From the NCBI RefSeq assembly GCF_029382225.1, contig NZ_JARLTC010000015.1, positions 1 through 64,000 of the forward strand: a stretch of 64,000 bases of DNA, in the 5' to 3' direction. Below are positions 34,410-41,817 of this stretch, in pieces (position 1 is the first letter of the stretch; each line of letters opens with the position of its first letter). Source of the DNA: Spongiactinospora sp. TRM90649. GTDB lineage: Bacteria > Actinomycetota > Actinomycetes > Streptosporangiales > Streptosporangiaceae. A model generated the notes under the pieces. It did no database searches. It had not been told where the DNA came from and was given only the letters and a program-made list of their open reading frames with translations. The translations under genes and the position numbers were made by a program.

Positions 34410-34706
34410 ATGGGCGATTGGATGATGACGGCAAGGAAGTTCCGCCTGGGTGGGGGTGGGGCGTCCGTCGCACGGGTGGGCCACCTGGCTCGTGCCGCGA
34501 CATCGGGGCTGGCCACGCGATGCGCCGCCAGGTTCGCGATGGTGGCGAAGGCCGGTGGTGATCGCGGCATGTCCACCGCGGAGTACGCGATGGGCACGCT
34601 CGCCGCCTGTGGGTTCGCCGCGCTCCTGTACAAGGTGGTCACCGGAACGGAGATCCAGGAGGCCCTGTCCGGCCTGATCAACAAAGCGCTCACCATCGCG
34701 GGGTGA
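34410..34706 (+). CDS. Flp-like pilin subunit (DUF4244)
   Basis: A 98-residue protein with a basic N-terminal half and a C-terminal pilin-like part: GMSTAEYAMGTLAACGFAAL then LYKVVTGTEIQEALSGLINK. The G-x-S-T-A-E-Y sequence with Glu at the fifth position after the cleavage Gly matches prepilin-type processing by a TadV-like peptidase. It would be the major pilus subunit, counterpart of Rv3656c. No TadV gene is in the window. ATG 34410 follows GGGAGG. The longer frame starting at 33690 is rejected. Confidence 0.85.
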   Translation: MGDWMMTARKFRLGGGGASVARVGHLARAATSGLATRCAARFAMVAKAGGDRGMSTAEYAMGTLAACGFAALLYKVVTGTEIQEALSGLINKALTIAG

Positions 34707-34709
34707 CGC

Positions 34710-35282
34710 ATGCGACGCAGGGCGCCCACACGCCGATGGTCCAGGTCGGTCAACGCGGTCCTCCACGCTGATGCCGCATGGAGGCCGCGGCCCGCTCCTG
34801 CAGTCCGGCGGGCCCGCTCGGGCGTGATTCCTGATGGTGTGCCCGTTCGGTCCGGGAGCGCACGGCTGAGCGATGGCCGGAGGCGATCCGCGTGCGGCGG
34901 TTCACGAGGCTCGGTCACCGCCGAGACCGCGGCCGTGCTGCCGTCGCTCGTGGTGGTCCTCGCGGCGGCCATGTGGGCGGTGGCCGTGGTGGGCGCCCAG
35001 CTCGAATGCGTCGACGCCGCCCGAGCCGGTGCTCGGGCGGCGGCACGCGGCGAATCCCTGGATCGGGTTCGTGAGCTGGCCGCTGATCTCGCTCCGGAAG
35101 GCGCGCAGATCGCCATACGACGTGACGTCGGCACGACCGTGGTGACCGTGTCCGCGCGAGTGCGCCCCAAATGGGGCGAGCGGCTCCCGACCGTGTCCGT
35201 CGGCACCGACGCCGTAGCCGTGACGGAAGAAGGAGTGGTGGAAAGAGGCGGGATGCGGTTGTTGGGGCGAGATCGCTGGTGA
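34710..35282 (+). CDS. tadE: TadE-family minor pilin
   Basis: A 190-residue protein with a long basic lead (about 65 residues) before GSVTAETAAVLPSLVVVLAA, the TadE-type cleavage and membrane segment with Glu five residues after the Gly. The remaining domain (CVDAARAGARAAARGESLDR) is the usual TadE soluble part. It would be a minor pseudopilin. It begins three bases after the flp stop, so it is in one operon with it. An internal start nearer the membrane segment is possible. Counterpart of Rv3655c. Confidence 0.82.
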   Translation: MRRRAPTRRWSRSVNAVLHADAAWRPRPAPAVRRARSGVIPDGVPVRSGSARLSDGRRRSACGGSRGSVTAETAAVLPSLVVVLAAAMWAVAVVGAQLECVDAARAGARAAARGESLDRVRELAADLAPEGAQIAIRRDVGTTVVTVSARVRPKWGERLPTVSVGTDAVAVTEEGVVERGGMRLLGRDRW

Positions 35283-35301
35283 CGGGGGTCGGAGGTGAGT
35301 C

Positions 35302-35727
35302 ATGGAGGGGCGGGAGCTGTACGGCAGAGGAAGTAGTGGGTTGGGGGGAGGGCGGGAGCGAGGGGCGGCGACGCTTTGGGGGGTGGCGTTCGCGGGGGTG
35401 TTGATGGCCATGGCGATGGCGATCGTCTATGTGGGGATGGCGAGGGTGGCCCGGCACCGTGCGCAGAGTGCGGCGGATCTCAGTGCTCTGGCGGCGGCGC
35501 GGTTGAGTGTTCACGGTCCGGAACGGGCGTGTGCGCGGGCGGGGCTCTCGGCGAGTGCCAATCACGCTGTGCTGGAGCGGTGCTCGGTCGAGGGGATGAT
35601 CGCCGAGGTTCAGGTTTCCGTGCGCTTCGCGCTGCCGGGCGTCGGTGAGCGCAGGGTGATGTCGAGGGCAAGGGCGGGGCCGGTTCACCAGGTGCCGGAA
35701 GGGGCGATCCCTCCCAGGTCAGGATGA
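35302..35727 (+). CDS. Rv3654c-like TadE/flp-associated membrane protein
   Basis: A 141-residue protein: basic Gly-rich lead, GAATLWGVAFAGVLMAMAMA membrane helix, and then HRAQSAADLSALAAARLSVH, the hallmark of the TadG/TadE-like helicase-neighbour proteins of actinobacteria. Two cysteines in the soluble part (ERACARAG and LERCSVEG) could pair. It lies 19 bases after tadE and is the last clearly Tad-type gene here. Counterpart of Rv3654c by order and sequence type. Confidence 0.8.
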   Translation: MEGRELYGRGSSGLGGGRERGAATLWGVAFAGVLMAMAMAIVYVGMARVARHRAQSAADLSALAAARLSVHGPERACARAGLSASANHAVLERCSVEGMIAEVQVSVRFALPGVGERRVMSRARAGPVHQVPEGAIPPRSG

Positions 35728-36005
35728 ATCTGACAGGAATCTCTGACTATCAAGTCGCGATCGAGTCACGACTTCTTGGTCTCCCCTTCCAGAGGTGCCG
35801 CTGGCTCGTAAGGTGCCGCTGACCTCGTGGGTCGTCTGCGTGCGGCCGGATGGTCGGCTCTGACGCTCGCGTTTGGCGTGGGCGGGCCTGACGGGGAGGG
35901 AGCGTGCATGGCGTCGGCTCGGTCAAGTCGGCGCGATCGGTCGCCGTGCGGCCGCTCAGGGGTAGAGCGGGCCGGGCGGTGTGACTCTCGGCGAAGGGAG
36001 GCGTC

Positions 36006-37487
36006 GTGACGACGATTCGCAGGCCGGCCGCCGTGCTGCCGGCCGTCACGATGGTGTGCGCGTTGGCCGGAATGCTCGTCGTGACCGCAGCGGGCTCCGC
36101 GCACGCCGACGGCGGGCGGATCACGGCTCCGGCGTCCACGGTCTCAGCCCGAGGTCCCGTCGAGGTGACCGCGGAGATCGACGGCCTCTGCGATGTGCGG
36201 CTGGTCGTCTCCGGTCCTGACGGCGAGCGGGAGATCGCCCGTGACGGCGTGCGCACCCTCCTGTGCCGGGGGAGCAAGACGATCGGTGGCTCGTTCGACC
36301 CCGGTGACGCGGTCAACCGCGCCTACGTCGTCGTCCTGAAGGGGGCGGCCTTCGGGACGGTGTACGACACGCGTGCCTTCGACGTGAGCGTTCCGCCACG
36401 GCGACCGGCCGGCGTCTCGGCGGCGATGCGCGGCAAGACCCGCGTCGCCGTCCGTTGGCGCAAGGGTGCGGAATCCGACCTGACGGCCTACCAGGTGACC
36501 ACAGAGCAGGGACGCCGAGTCGGCACCGTCGCGGTCGACCAGGCGTGCTCCGGCTCGTCATGCACGACCACGGTCGCGGTGCCCCAGCGGGACGCAGGGC
36601 GCCAGGTGGGCTTCGTCGTTCGCGCCGTGCGGAGTGATGGGCAGGGGGGCACGCTGGTCTCGGGCGGATCGTCCGTCGCGTACGTGAGCGTGCCCGCCGA
36701 GAAGCCACCGGCTGAGCGGGCGGAGACGCTCGCGGCCGGGCGGCGCATTCAGAACTTCCCGGTGGGCACCCCCGGAGGCGTGCCAGAGCCACGTGCGCCC
36801 GGCCCCTCGGAGGTGCCGCCGCCTCTCCCCAGCTTGGGAGAGAGGGAAGGCGAGGAGGTCATCAAACTGCCCGAGGCCGTGGTCGAGGGGCAGGGAGGCG
36901 TGCCCGGCACGCCTTCGGGTGGAGTCGCTCTTCCTCAAGCGGGCGACACCACGACCGACAAGATCAACCAGTACGGCTTCCTCATTGTGAGCGGCCTGCT
37001 GCTGTTGCTGATCGGCGGCCACGCGGGCGCATGGTTGCGCCGTCGTGGTCCTTCCCCGGGGCGCGACCTTCCGCGCGTCCTGGTCGCCACGCCTAGGGTC
37101 GGCCCGGGCGCCCATGCCCGGCACAAAGGCCGCGCGGCGGACACCGCGTCGCCGCTGCGGGCCACGGGTGGCAGGGGAGCGCCATCGGTGCGTCGGCGTC
37201 CCACGGTCGTGCTCACGATCACAAAGCGTGGCCCTCTCGGTAGGGAGGGCGGGGTGCTACCGGAGCGTCCGACGGGACGCCCTCCGGACGAGCGTAAGGG
37301 CCGGGGCGGTTCTGATCCGCCGCCTGACGCGGGCCCTCGCCAGCGGGGCGCGGCGAGCGACGGTACGACGCGCTCGCACGGGCACCGGGGTGTGCCGAGG
37401 GACTCGGGGGAGCAGCCTCCTGGCGTTCCACCTGGAGCGATCCCGGCACCACGGTCACCGCCCGCTCGTCCTGAAGCAGAGGATTAG
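36006..37487 (+). CDS. Secreted single-pass membrane protein with FnIII-like domain
   Basis: A 493-residue protein following the tad genes. It has a signal peptide (residues 1-35, ending SAHADGG), two beta-rich segments (about 40-125 and 130-230), the second like a fibronectin type III domain (RPAGVSAAMRGKTRVAVRW), a Pro-rich stalk, an LPQAG sequence near residue 310, a membrane helix (GFLIVSGLLLLLIGGHAGAW), Arg residues and a cytoplasmic basic Pro-rich tail of about 150 residues. LPQAG plus helix plus Arg recalls a sortase signal but the long tail argues for a normal transmembrane anchor. Start GTG 36006 follows GGGAGG. It may be a surface partner of the pilus; function unknown. Confidence 0.7.
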   Translation: MTTIRRPAAVLPAVTMVCALAGMLVVTAAGSAHADGGRITAPASTVSARGPVEVTAEIDGLCDVRLVVSGPDGEREIARDGVRTLLCRGSKTIGGSFDPGDAVNRAYVVVLKGAAFGTVYDTRAFDVSVPPRRPAGVSAAMRGKTRVAVRWRKGAESDLTAYQVTTEQGRRVGTVAVDQACSGSSCTTTVAVPQRDAGRQVGFVVRAVRSDGQGGTLVSGGSSVAYVSVPAEKPPAERAETLAAGRRIQNFPVGTPGGVPEPRAPGPSEVPPPLPSLGEREGEEVIKLPEAVVEGQGGVPGTPSGGVALPQAGDTTTDKINQYGFLIVSGLLLLLIGGHAGAWLRRRGPSPGRDLPRVLVATPRVGPGAHARHKGRAADTASPLRATGGRGAPSVRRRPTVVLTITKRGPLGREGGVLPERPTGRPPDERKGRGGSDPPPDAGPRQRGAASDGTTRSHGHRGVPRDSGEQPPGVPPGAIPAPRSPPARPEAED

Positions 37488-38148
37488 GTACCGCATGCCG
37501 TCCACCCGATGACCGTGGTTCGTGGGTGGCGGGTCAACCTTCCCGTGAACCGTTGTCGGCCGGTCCCTGTCAGGGCCCTGGGGTTCCCCCGCGAGTGATG
37601 TAAAGGAGAGCAGTTACGCGGGGGCGGGTGCGTCGCCCGCTTCGGATCGTCGCACTGCTGACCGCTGCGGCGATCGTGCGGCTGTTCGGCGTCGGCACGC
37701 GTCGGCACGCGTCGGCACGCGTCGGCACGCGTCGGCACGCGTCGGCACGCGTCGGCACGCGTCGGCACGCGTCGCGCCGTTGATTGCTGCGGCGATTGTG
37801 GGCTGTTCGCGCGTTGGCGTGTGCGGCTTCGGTGTGTCCGCTTCCGTTCATGCCTCTGAAGGCCATCCCTGTTGGGCGGGGTGATGTTCCGTCCCGTGTG
37901 GGTGATGGAGTTTGCGTGGGCATGCTGGCTTGGCCCGGGAAGCTCATTTGTGGCTGGGGGTCGCGTCCTGCGCGGTGGTGGCGGATTTCCCGCAGGCGAC
38001 CTGGTTGGGGCGTTCTGGGGTTTCTGTGGGCGTTGCGCTTGCCGGCCGCGGTGAGGTTGAAGGAGCCGGCGCACGGTGGGAGGGGGCGGGCGAGGGCCGG
38101 TGGTGTGCTCCAGTGCAGCCGAGGGGGTGGGTCTTGGCGTGCTTGGGG
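37488..38148. other. Gene-free convergent region with repeat array
   Basis: This 661-base gap between the FnIII-type gene and the converging helicase gene contains the decamer array at 37691-37770. A 51-codon frame (GTG 37628 to TGA 37783) runs through the array and would encode a signal-peptide-like start followed by VGTRRHASAR repeats, but with AAAGGAG 19 bases away from the start it is not a firm gene. The rest (37820-38148) is G-rich and holds nothing I can recognise. Confidence 0.5.
37691..37770. repeat. Eight tandem copies of a GC-rich decamer
   Basis: GTCGGCACGC is repeated exactly eight times, with partial units at both ends. It is flanked by imperfect direct repeats: 37659-37690 and 37781-37811 both read TG-GCTGCGGCGAT-GTG-GGCTGTTCG. 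The period is close to one helical turn, and perfect identity suggests recent slippage. Confidence 0.95.
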
Positions 38149-40560
38149 TCAGGGGGGTAGCAGGGCGTTGAGGAGGCGGAGGGCGCCGGGTTTGTCCAGG
38201 GGGTCGTTGCCGTTGCCGCATTTGGGGGATTGGATGCAGGAAGGGCAGCCGTGGTCGCATTCGCAGGATTGGATGGCTTCGCGGGTGGCGGTGAGCCACT
38301 CTTCGGCGCGGGCGTAGCCGCGTTCGGCGAAGCCGGCGCCGCCCTCGTGGCCGTCGTAGACGAAGACGGTGAGAAGGCCGGTGTCGGGGTGGAGTTCGGT
38401 GGAGACGCCGCCGATGTCCCAGCGGTCGCAGGTGGCGAAGAGGGGCAGGAGGCCGATCGAGGCGTGTTCGGCCGCGTGGGCGGCCCCGCCGACGTGCAGG
38501 CCGTGTTCCTCGGCCAGGGGGCTCACCAGGGCCGTGGGGAGGGTCCACCAGACGGCGCGGGTGCGCAGGGAGCGCGGCGGGAGGTCGAGTGGTTCGTCGC
38601 CGAGCACCTCGCCGGTCTGGAAGCGGCGTTTGAGGTAGGAGACGACCTGGCGGGTGACCTCGACCGTGCCGAAGTGCAGTTCGCCCGACCCGAGTGACTG
38701 GGAGCGCAGCGTGTTGAGGATGACGATGTCGGTGACGTCGCGGGCGTAGGTGGTGTAGTCGGGCTCGGCGGCGCTGACCAGGGCGATGCCGATGTCGAGG
38801 TCGAGGGTGTCGACCAGGAAGGTCTCGCCCTGGTGGATGTAGACCGCGCCCTCGTGGACCGTGGTGTGCGCCGAGGGTTCGTCCACCGTGCCCAGGAGGC
38901 GGCCCGTGGAGCCTTCGACGACCTGGACGGGTGAGCCGCCGGAGCCGCGGATGTCGGCGAGGTCGGTGGCGCGTTCGCGGCGCGTCCAGTACCAGCCGGA
39001 CGTGCGGCGGCGGAGCATGCCCCGGGCCACCAGCTCGTCGAGGACCTCGGGGGTGGTGGGGCCGAAGATCGGAAGGTCACGCTCTGTGAGCGGGATCTCG
39101 GCGGCGGCGGCGCACAGGTGGGGGCCGAGGACGTACGGATTGTCAGGGTCGAGGACGATGGCCTCGACCGGTTGTCCGAACAACGCGGCCGGGTGGTGGA
39201 CAAGGTAGGTGTCGAGAGGGTCGTCTCTGGCGATCAGTACGGCCAGCGCGTCCTGCCCGTCGCGCCCCGCCCGTCCCGCCTGCTGCCAGAGTGAGGCCCG
39301 GGTGCCCGGCCAGCCGGCGATGAGCACCGCGTCGAGCCCGGAGACGTCGACCCCGAGTTCGAGGGCGTTGGTGGTGGCCAGCCCGAGCAGGTCGCCCGAG
39401 CGCAGCGCCTTCTCCAGCAGCCTGCGGTCTTCGGCGAGGTAGCCGGCCCGGTAGGCGGCGACCTTGCCGGGCAGTTCCGCCAAGCCTTCCGCCAAGCCTT
39501 CCGCCAAGCTCTCGCCGGGGGCGTCGGGTACGAGTTCTTCGAGTTTGGCCCGGGTGGTGAGGGCGAGGGTCTCGGCCGCGCGCCGGGAGCGGACGAAGGC
39601 CAGGGTGCGCACCCGGTCTACCACGAGGTCGGTGAGGAGGTCGGCGGCCTCGGCGGTGGCCGTGCGGCGGACCGGTGCCCCGCCCTCGCCGCGCAGGTCG
39701 GTCAGGGGCGGCTCCCACAGGGCGAAGGTGGTGGCGCCCCTGGGCGAGGAATCGGTGGCCACCTCGGCCATCTGGAGGCCGGTGAGGCGGGCGGCGGCGG
39801 CCCCGGGCTCGCTCGCGGTGGCGGACGCCAGGACGAAGACCGGCTGCCTGCCGTACCGGTCGCAGACGCGGCGCAGGCGGCGCAGGATCTGGGCGACGTG
39901 CGAGCCGAAGACGCCCCGGTAGCCGTGGCATTCGTCGACGACGACCACGCGCAGCCGCCGCCAGAACGACGACCACTGGGCGTGCCTGGGCAGAAGCGCG
40001 CGGTGCAGCATGTCGGGGTTGGTCAGGACGTAGTTGGCGTGCTGGCGGATCCAGGCGCGTTCCTCGTACGGCGTGTCGCCGTCGTAGCAGGCGGCGCGCA
40101 CCTGGCCGAGGTTCAGTTCGCGCAGGGCGCGGAACTGGTCGGCGGCCAGAGCCTTGGTGGGTGTGAGGTAGAGCACGGTGCCGCCGTCGAGCACCTGGGT
40201 CAGGGCCGGAACCAGGTAGGCCAGGGACTTTCCAGAGCCCGTGCCTGTGGAAATGATCACGTTTTGGCCACGGTGGGCGTGCTCGGCGGCCTCGTACTGG
40301 TGTGGCCACAGTCCAGTCACCCCGGCGGCGGTCAATCGGGAGACCAGCGGCTCGGGAACCCAGTCGGGCCAGCGGACCTGACCGGCTTGACGTGCTGGAA
40401 CGTGCTCCACATGAGTGACGCGCTCGCGGCGCGGCGAAAGAGCGAGCAGACGGCCGAGCAGCGCGTCCGCTCGCTGGGGCGAGGAGGCGGAGGGAGTCAC
40501 TGGTTTCCAGTCTGGCATCTGCGGGCAGAGTCGCCGGGACTCGTGATTTCGTATAGACAC
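38149..40560 (-). CDS. DEAD/DEAH-box helicase with DUF1998 (MrfA-like)
   Basis: An 803-residue superfamily 2 helicase. Motif I is ISTGTGSGKSLAYL, motif II VVVDECHGYRG (DECH), motif III SATASEP, and motif VI QQAGRAGRDG. The C-terminal DUF1998 part has four cysteines in CECDHGCPSCIQSPKC, the zinc site of MrfA/Hrq1-type repair helicases. Members work in repair of DNA crosslinks or bulky lesions. A short internal repetition EGLAEGLAEL lies in the middle. Start is uncertain: ATG 40560, or ATG 40518 (MPDWKPVTPS). It diverges from bldG, as in Streptomyces (SCO3550/SCO3549), and corresponds to Rv3649. Confidence 0.9.
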   Translation of the reverse strand: MSIRNHESRRLCPQMPDWKPVTPSASSPQRADALLGRLLALSPRRERVTHVEHVPARQAGQVRWPDWVPEPLVSRLTAAGVTGLWPHQYEAAEHAHRGQNVIISTGTGSGKSLAYLVPALTQVLDGGTVLYLTPTKALAADQFRALRELNLGQVRAACYDGDTPYEERAWIRQHANYVLTNPDMLHRALLPRHAQWSSFWRRLRVVVVDECHGYRGVFGSHVAQILRRLRRVCDRYGRQPVFVLASATASEPGAAAARLTGLQMAEVATDSSPRGATTFALWEPPLTDLRGEGGAPVRRTATAEAADLLTDLVVDRVRTLAFVRSRRAAETLALTTRAKLEELVPDAPGESLAEGLAEGLAELPGKVAAYRAGYLAEDRRLLEKALRSGDLLGLATTNALELGVDVSGLDAVLIAGWPGTRASLWQQAGRAGRDGQDALAVLIARDDPLDTYLVHHPAALFGQPVEAIVLDPDNPYVLGPHLCAAAAEIPLTERDLPIFGPTTPEVLDELVARGMLRRRTSGWYWTRRERATDLADIRGSGGSPVQVVEGSTGRLLGTVDEPSAHTTVHEGAVYIHQGETFLVDTLDLDIGIALVSAAEPDYTTYARDVTDIVILNTLRSQSLGSGELHFGTVEVTRQVVSYLKRRFQTGEVLGDEPLDLPPRSLRTRAVWWTLPTALVSPLAEEHGLHVGGAAHAAEHASIGLLPLFATCDRWDIGGVSTELHPDTGLLTVFVYDGHEGGAGFAERGYARAEEWLTATREAIQSCECDHGCPSCIQSPKCGNGNDPLDKPGALRLLNALLPP

Positions 40561-40672
40561 TGAGGCAGACCGTGGTTGAATGCCGCGCGTCGGGGTCTAG
40601 CGCTCTGGAGTCCCAACCTCCGGATCGCCAGGCCCAGAACAATACTTTCGCAGGCAAGGCGCTGGAGGATCT

Positions 40673-41023
40673 GTGGATCTGAAGTTGGACCACCGTACCG
40701 AGGATCGGCTCACCATCGTCGAGGTCGAGGGTGAGATCGATGTGTACACTGCGCCGAGATTGCGTGAGCTCCTGATCGACCTGGTCAACAAGGGCAACTT
40801 CCACCTGCTCGTCAACATGGAGAAGGTCGACTTCCTCGACTCGACCGGGCTTGGTGTGCTGGTGGGCGGCCTGAAGCGGGTGCGGGCCCACGATGGCTCG
40901 CTGGAGCTCGTCTGCACTCAGGAGCGCATTCTGAAGATCTTCCGGATCACCGGGCTCACCAAGGTCTTCGGGATCTACGCCTCGGTCGACGAGGCCAAGG
41001 AAGCTCACGGCCGAGACAAGTAG
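40673..41023 (+). CDS. bldG: Anti-sigma factor antagonist BldG
   Basis: A 116-residue STAS-domain protein. The segment [20 protein letters not shown] and the phosphorylation loop [15 protein letters not shown], with the conserved Ser, are diagnostic. In Streptomyces BldG binds anti-sigma factors when unphosphorylated and is needed for aerial growth and antibiotics. GTG 40673 follows GGAG. The downstream anti-sigma gene starts two bases after its stop. The divergent helicase gene and downstream kinase reproduce the SCO3550-SCO3548 order, which supports the symbol. Confidence 0.93.
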   Translation: MDLKLDHRTEDRLTIVEVEGEIDVYTAPRLRELLIDLVNKGNFHLLVNMEKVDFLDSTGLGVLVGGLKRVRAHDGSLELVCTQERILKIFRITGLTKVFGIYASVDEAKEAHGRDK

Positions 41024-41025
41024 TC

Positions 41026-41469
41026 ATGGCAACCGTCGAGCTCACGTTCAGCGCGCTGCCCGCACACGTGCGTACGGCACGCCTGGTCGCCACGGCGATC
41101 GCCCGGCGCACCGGTGTGGAGGAGTCGCTTCTGGACGAGGTACGGCTCGCCGTGGGGGAGGCATGTTCCCGGGCCGTGGAGGCGCACCGCCTGCACTGTC
41201 CGGGGGAGCCGATCCGCATCGAGCTGCGTGATGACTCGGGTCGTTTCGAGGTGATCGTCACCGACGTGGCCCCAAGCGACGACATCGATCACGGTCTCTC
41301 CCCCCTCGCGAACGAGCAGTTCGGGATATCACCCGATCCCTTCTCCTCGGGCTTCGGGATCGCGGTAATCGCCGGTCTGGCCGACGACGTCGAGGTCTAC
41401 CCGAGCCCCAAGGGCATGCGGATCAGGATGAGCTGGCCCGCCGCGACGAACGGCGTCGCCCCCGCCTAG
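41026..41469 (+). CDS. Anti-sigma factor kinase partner of BldG
   Basis: A 147-residue HATPase_c protein of the RsbW/SpoIIAB type. The N-box reads LLDEVRLAVGEACSRAVEAH, the G1-like segment VTDVAPSDD, and a G2-like SSGFGIAVIAGLADDVEV. It would bind and inhibit a sigma factor, and phosphorylate BldG on serine. In this copy the Asn of the N-box (usually EAxxNA) is replaced by Ser-Arg, and the G1 box lacks DxGxG, so kinase activity may be weak. It is the SCO3548 counterpart and ends in the hppA upstream region. Confidence 0.88.
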   Translation: MATVELTFSALPAHVRTARLVATAIARRTGVEESLLDEVRLAVGEACSRAVEAHRLHCPGEPIRIELRDDSGRFEVIVTDVAPSDDIDHGLSPLANEQFGISPDPFSSGFGIAVIAGLADDVEVYPSPKGMRIRMSWPAATNGVAPA

Positions 41470-41498
41470 CCGGGGTTTCGGTCATACCGAAACCCCGG
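41470..41498 (+). terminator. Terminator after the bldG pair
   Basis: A perfect 13-bp stem (41470-41482 with 41486-41498) with a 3-base loop, beginning at the last base of the stop codon TAG. It should separate bldG transcription from hppA. Confidence 0.8.
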
Positions 41499-41817
41499 TT
41501 CAACACCGGTCCGCAATACGCCGGACTTGTGATGAGAAGCCAGTCATGCCATGTCAGAATGCCCGGTCAACCTGGCATGGTTACACTGCATAATCGACTC
41601 GTGGCCAATTGACCAGCCGCAGAGGCTTCATATCCGCGCTCACTCTGCGTAGACTCCCCCGCACCGGCCAAGGTTTGTCCCGCGTACCATCGCGGGAGGT
41701 CTGCGGACTCAACCGGAAGCGGCACCGCCTACCGACCCGGATGCGCGCCGCCGCCCGCCGATCGATTAATCGCAGCGCCGTCCGGGCAGGACGTACCCGT
41801 CTTGCCGAGGAGAACGG
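41499..41817 (+). promoter_or_regulatory. hppA upstream region with candidate promoter and inverted repeat
   Basis: A GTCAAC hexamer (41565-41570), 17-base spacer and CATAAT (41588-41593) form a plausible promoter. It overlaps an inverted repeat CATGCCA (41544-41550) / TGGCATG (41572-41578), a possible operator. About 220 bases of untranslated leader would follow, in which I see no known riboswitch. Confidence 0.4.

Noticed and set aside
36934-36960. LPQAG as a true sortase sorting signal
   Set aside because: A sorting signal should end shortly after the Arg cluster, but about 150 residues follow the membrane helix.
37691-37770. Decamer array as a CRISPR array
   Set aside because: Units are 10 bases with no spacers and no cas genes nearby.
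37570-38548. Long Arg/Pro-rich minus-strand frames over the repeat array
   Set aside because: They are shadows of the repeat and of the helicase gene end; no start site and no homology.
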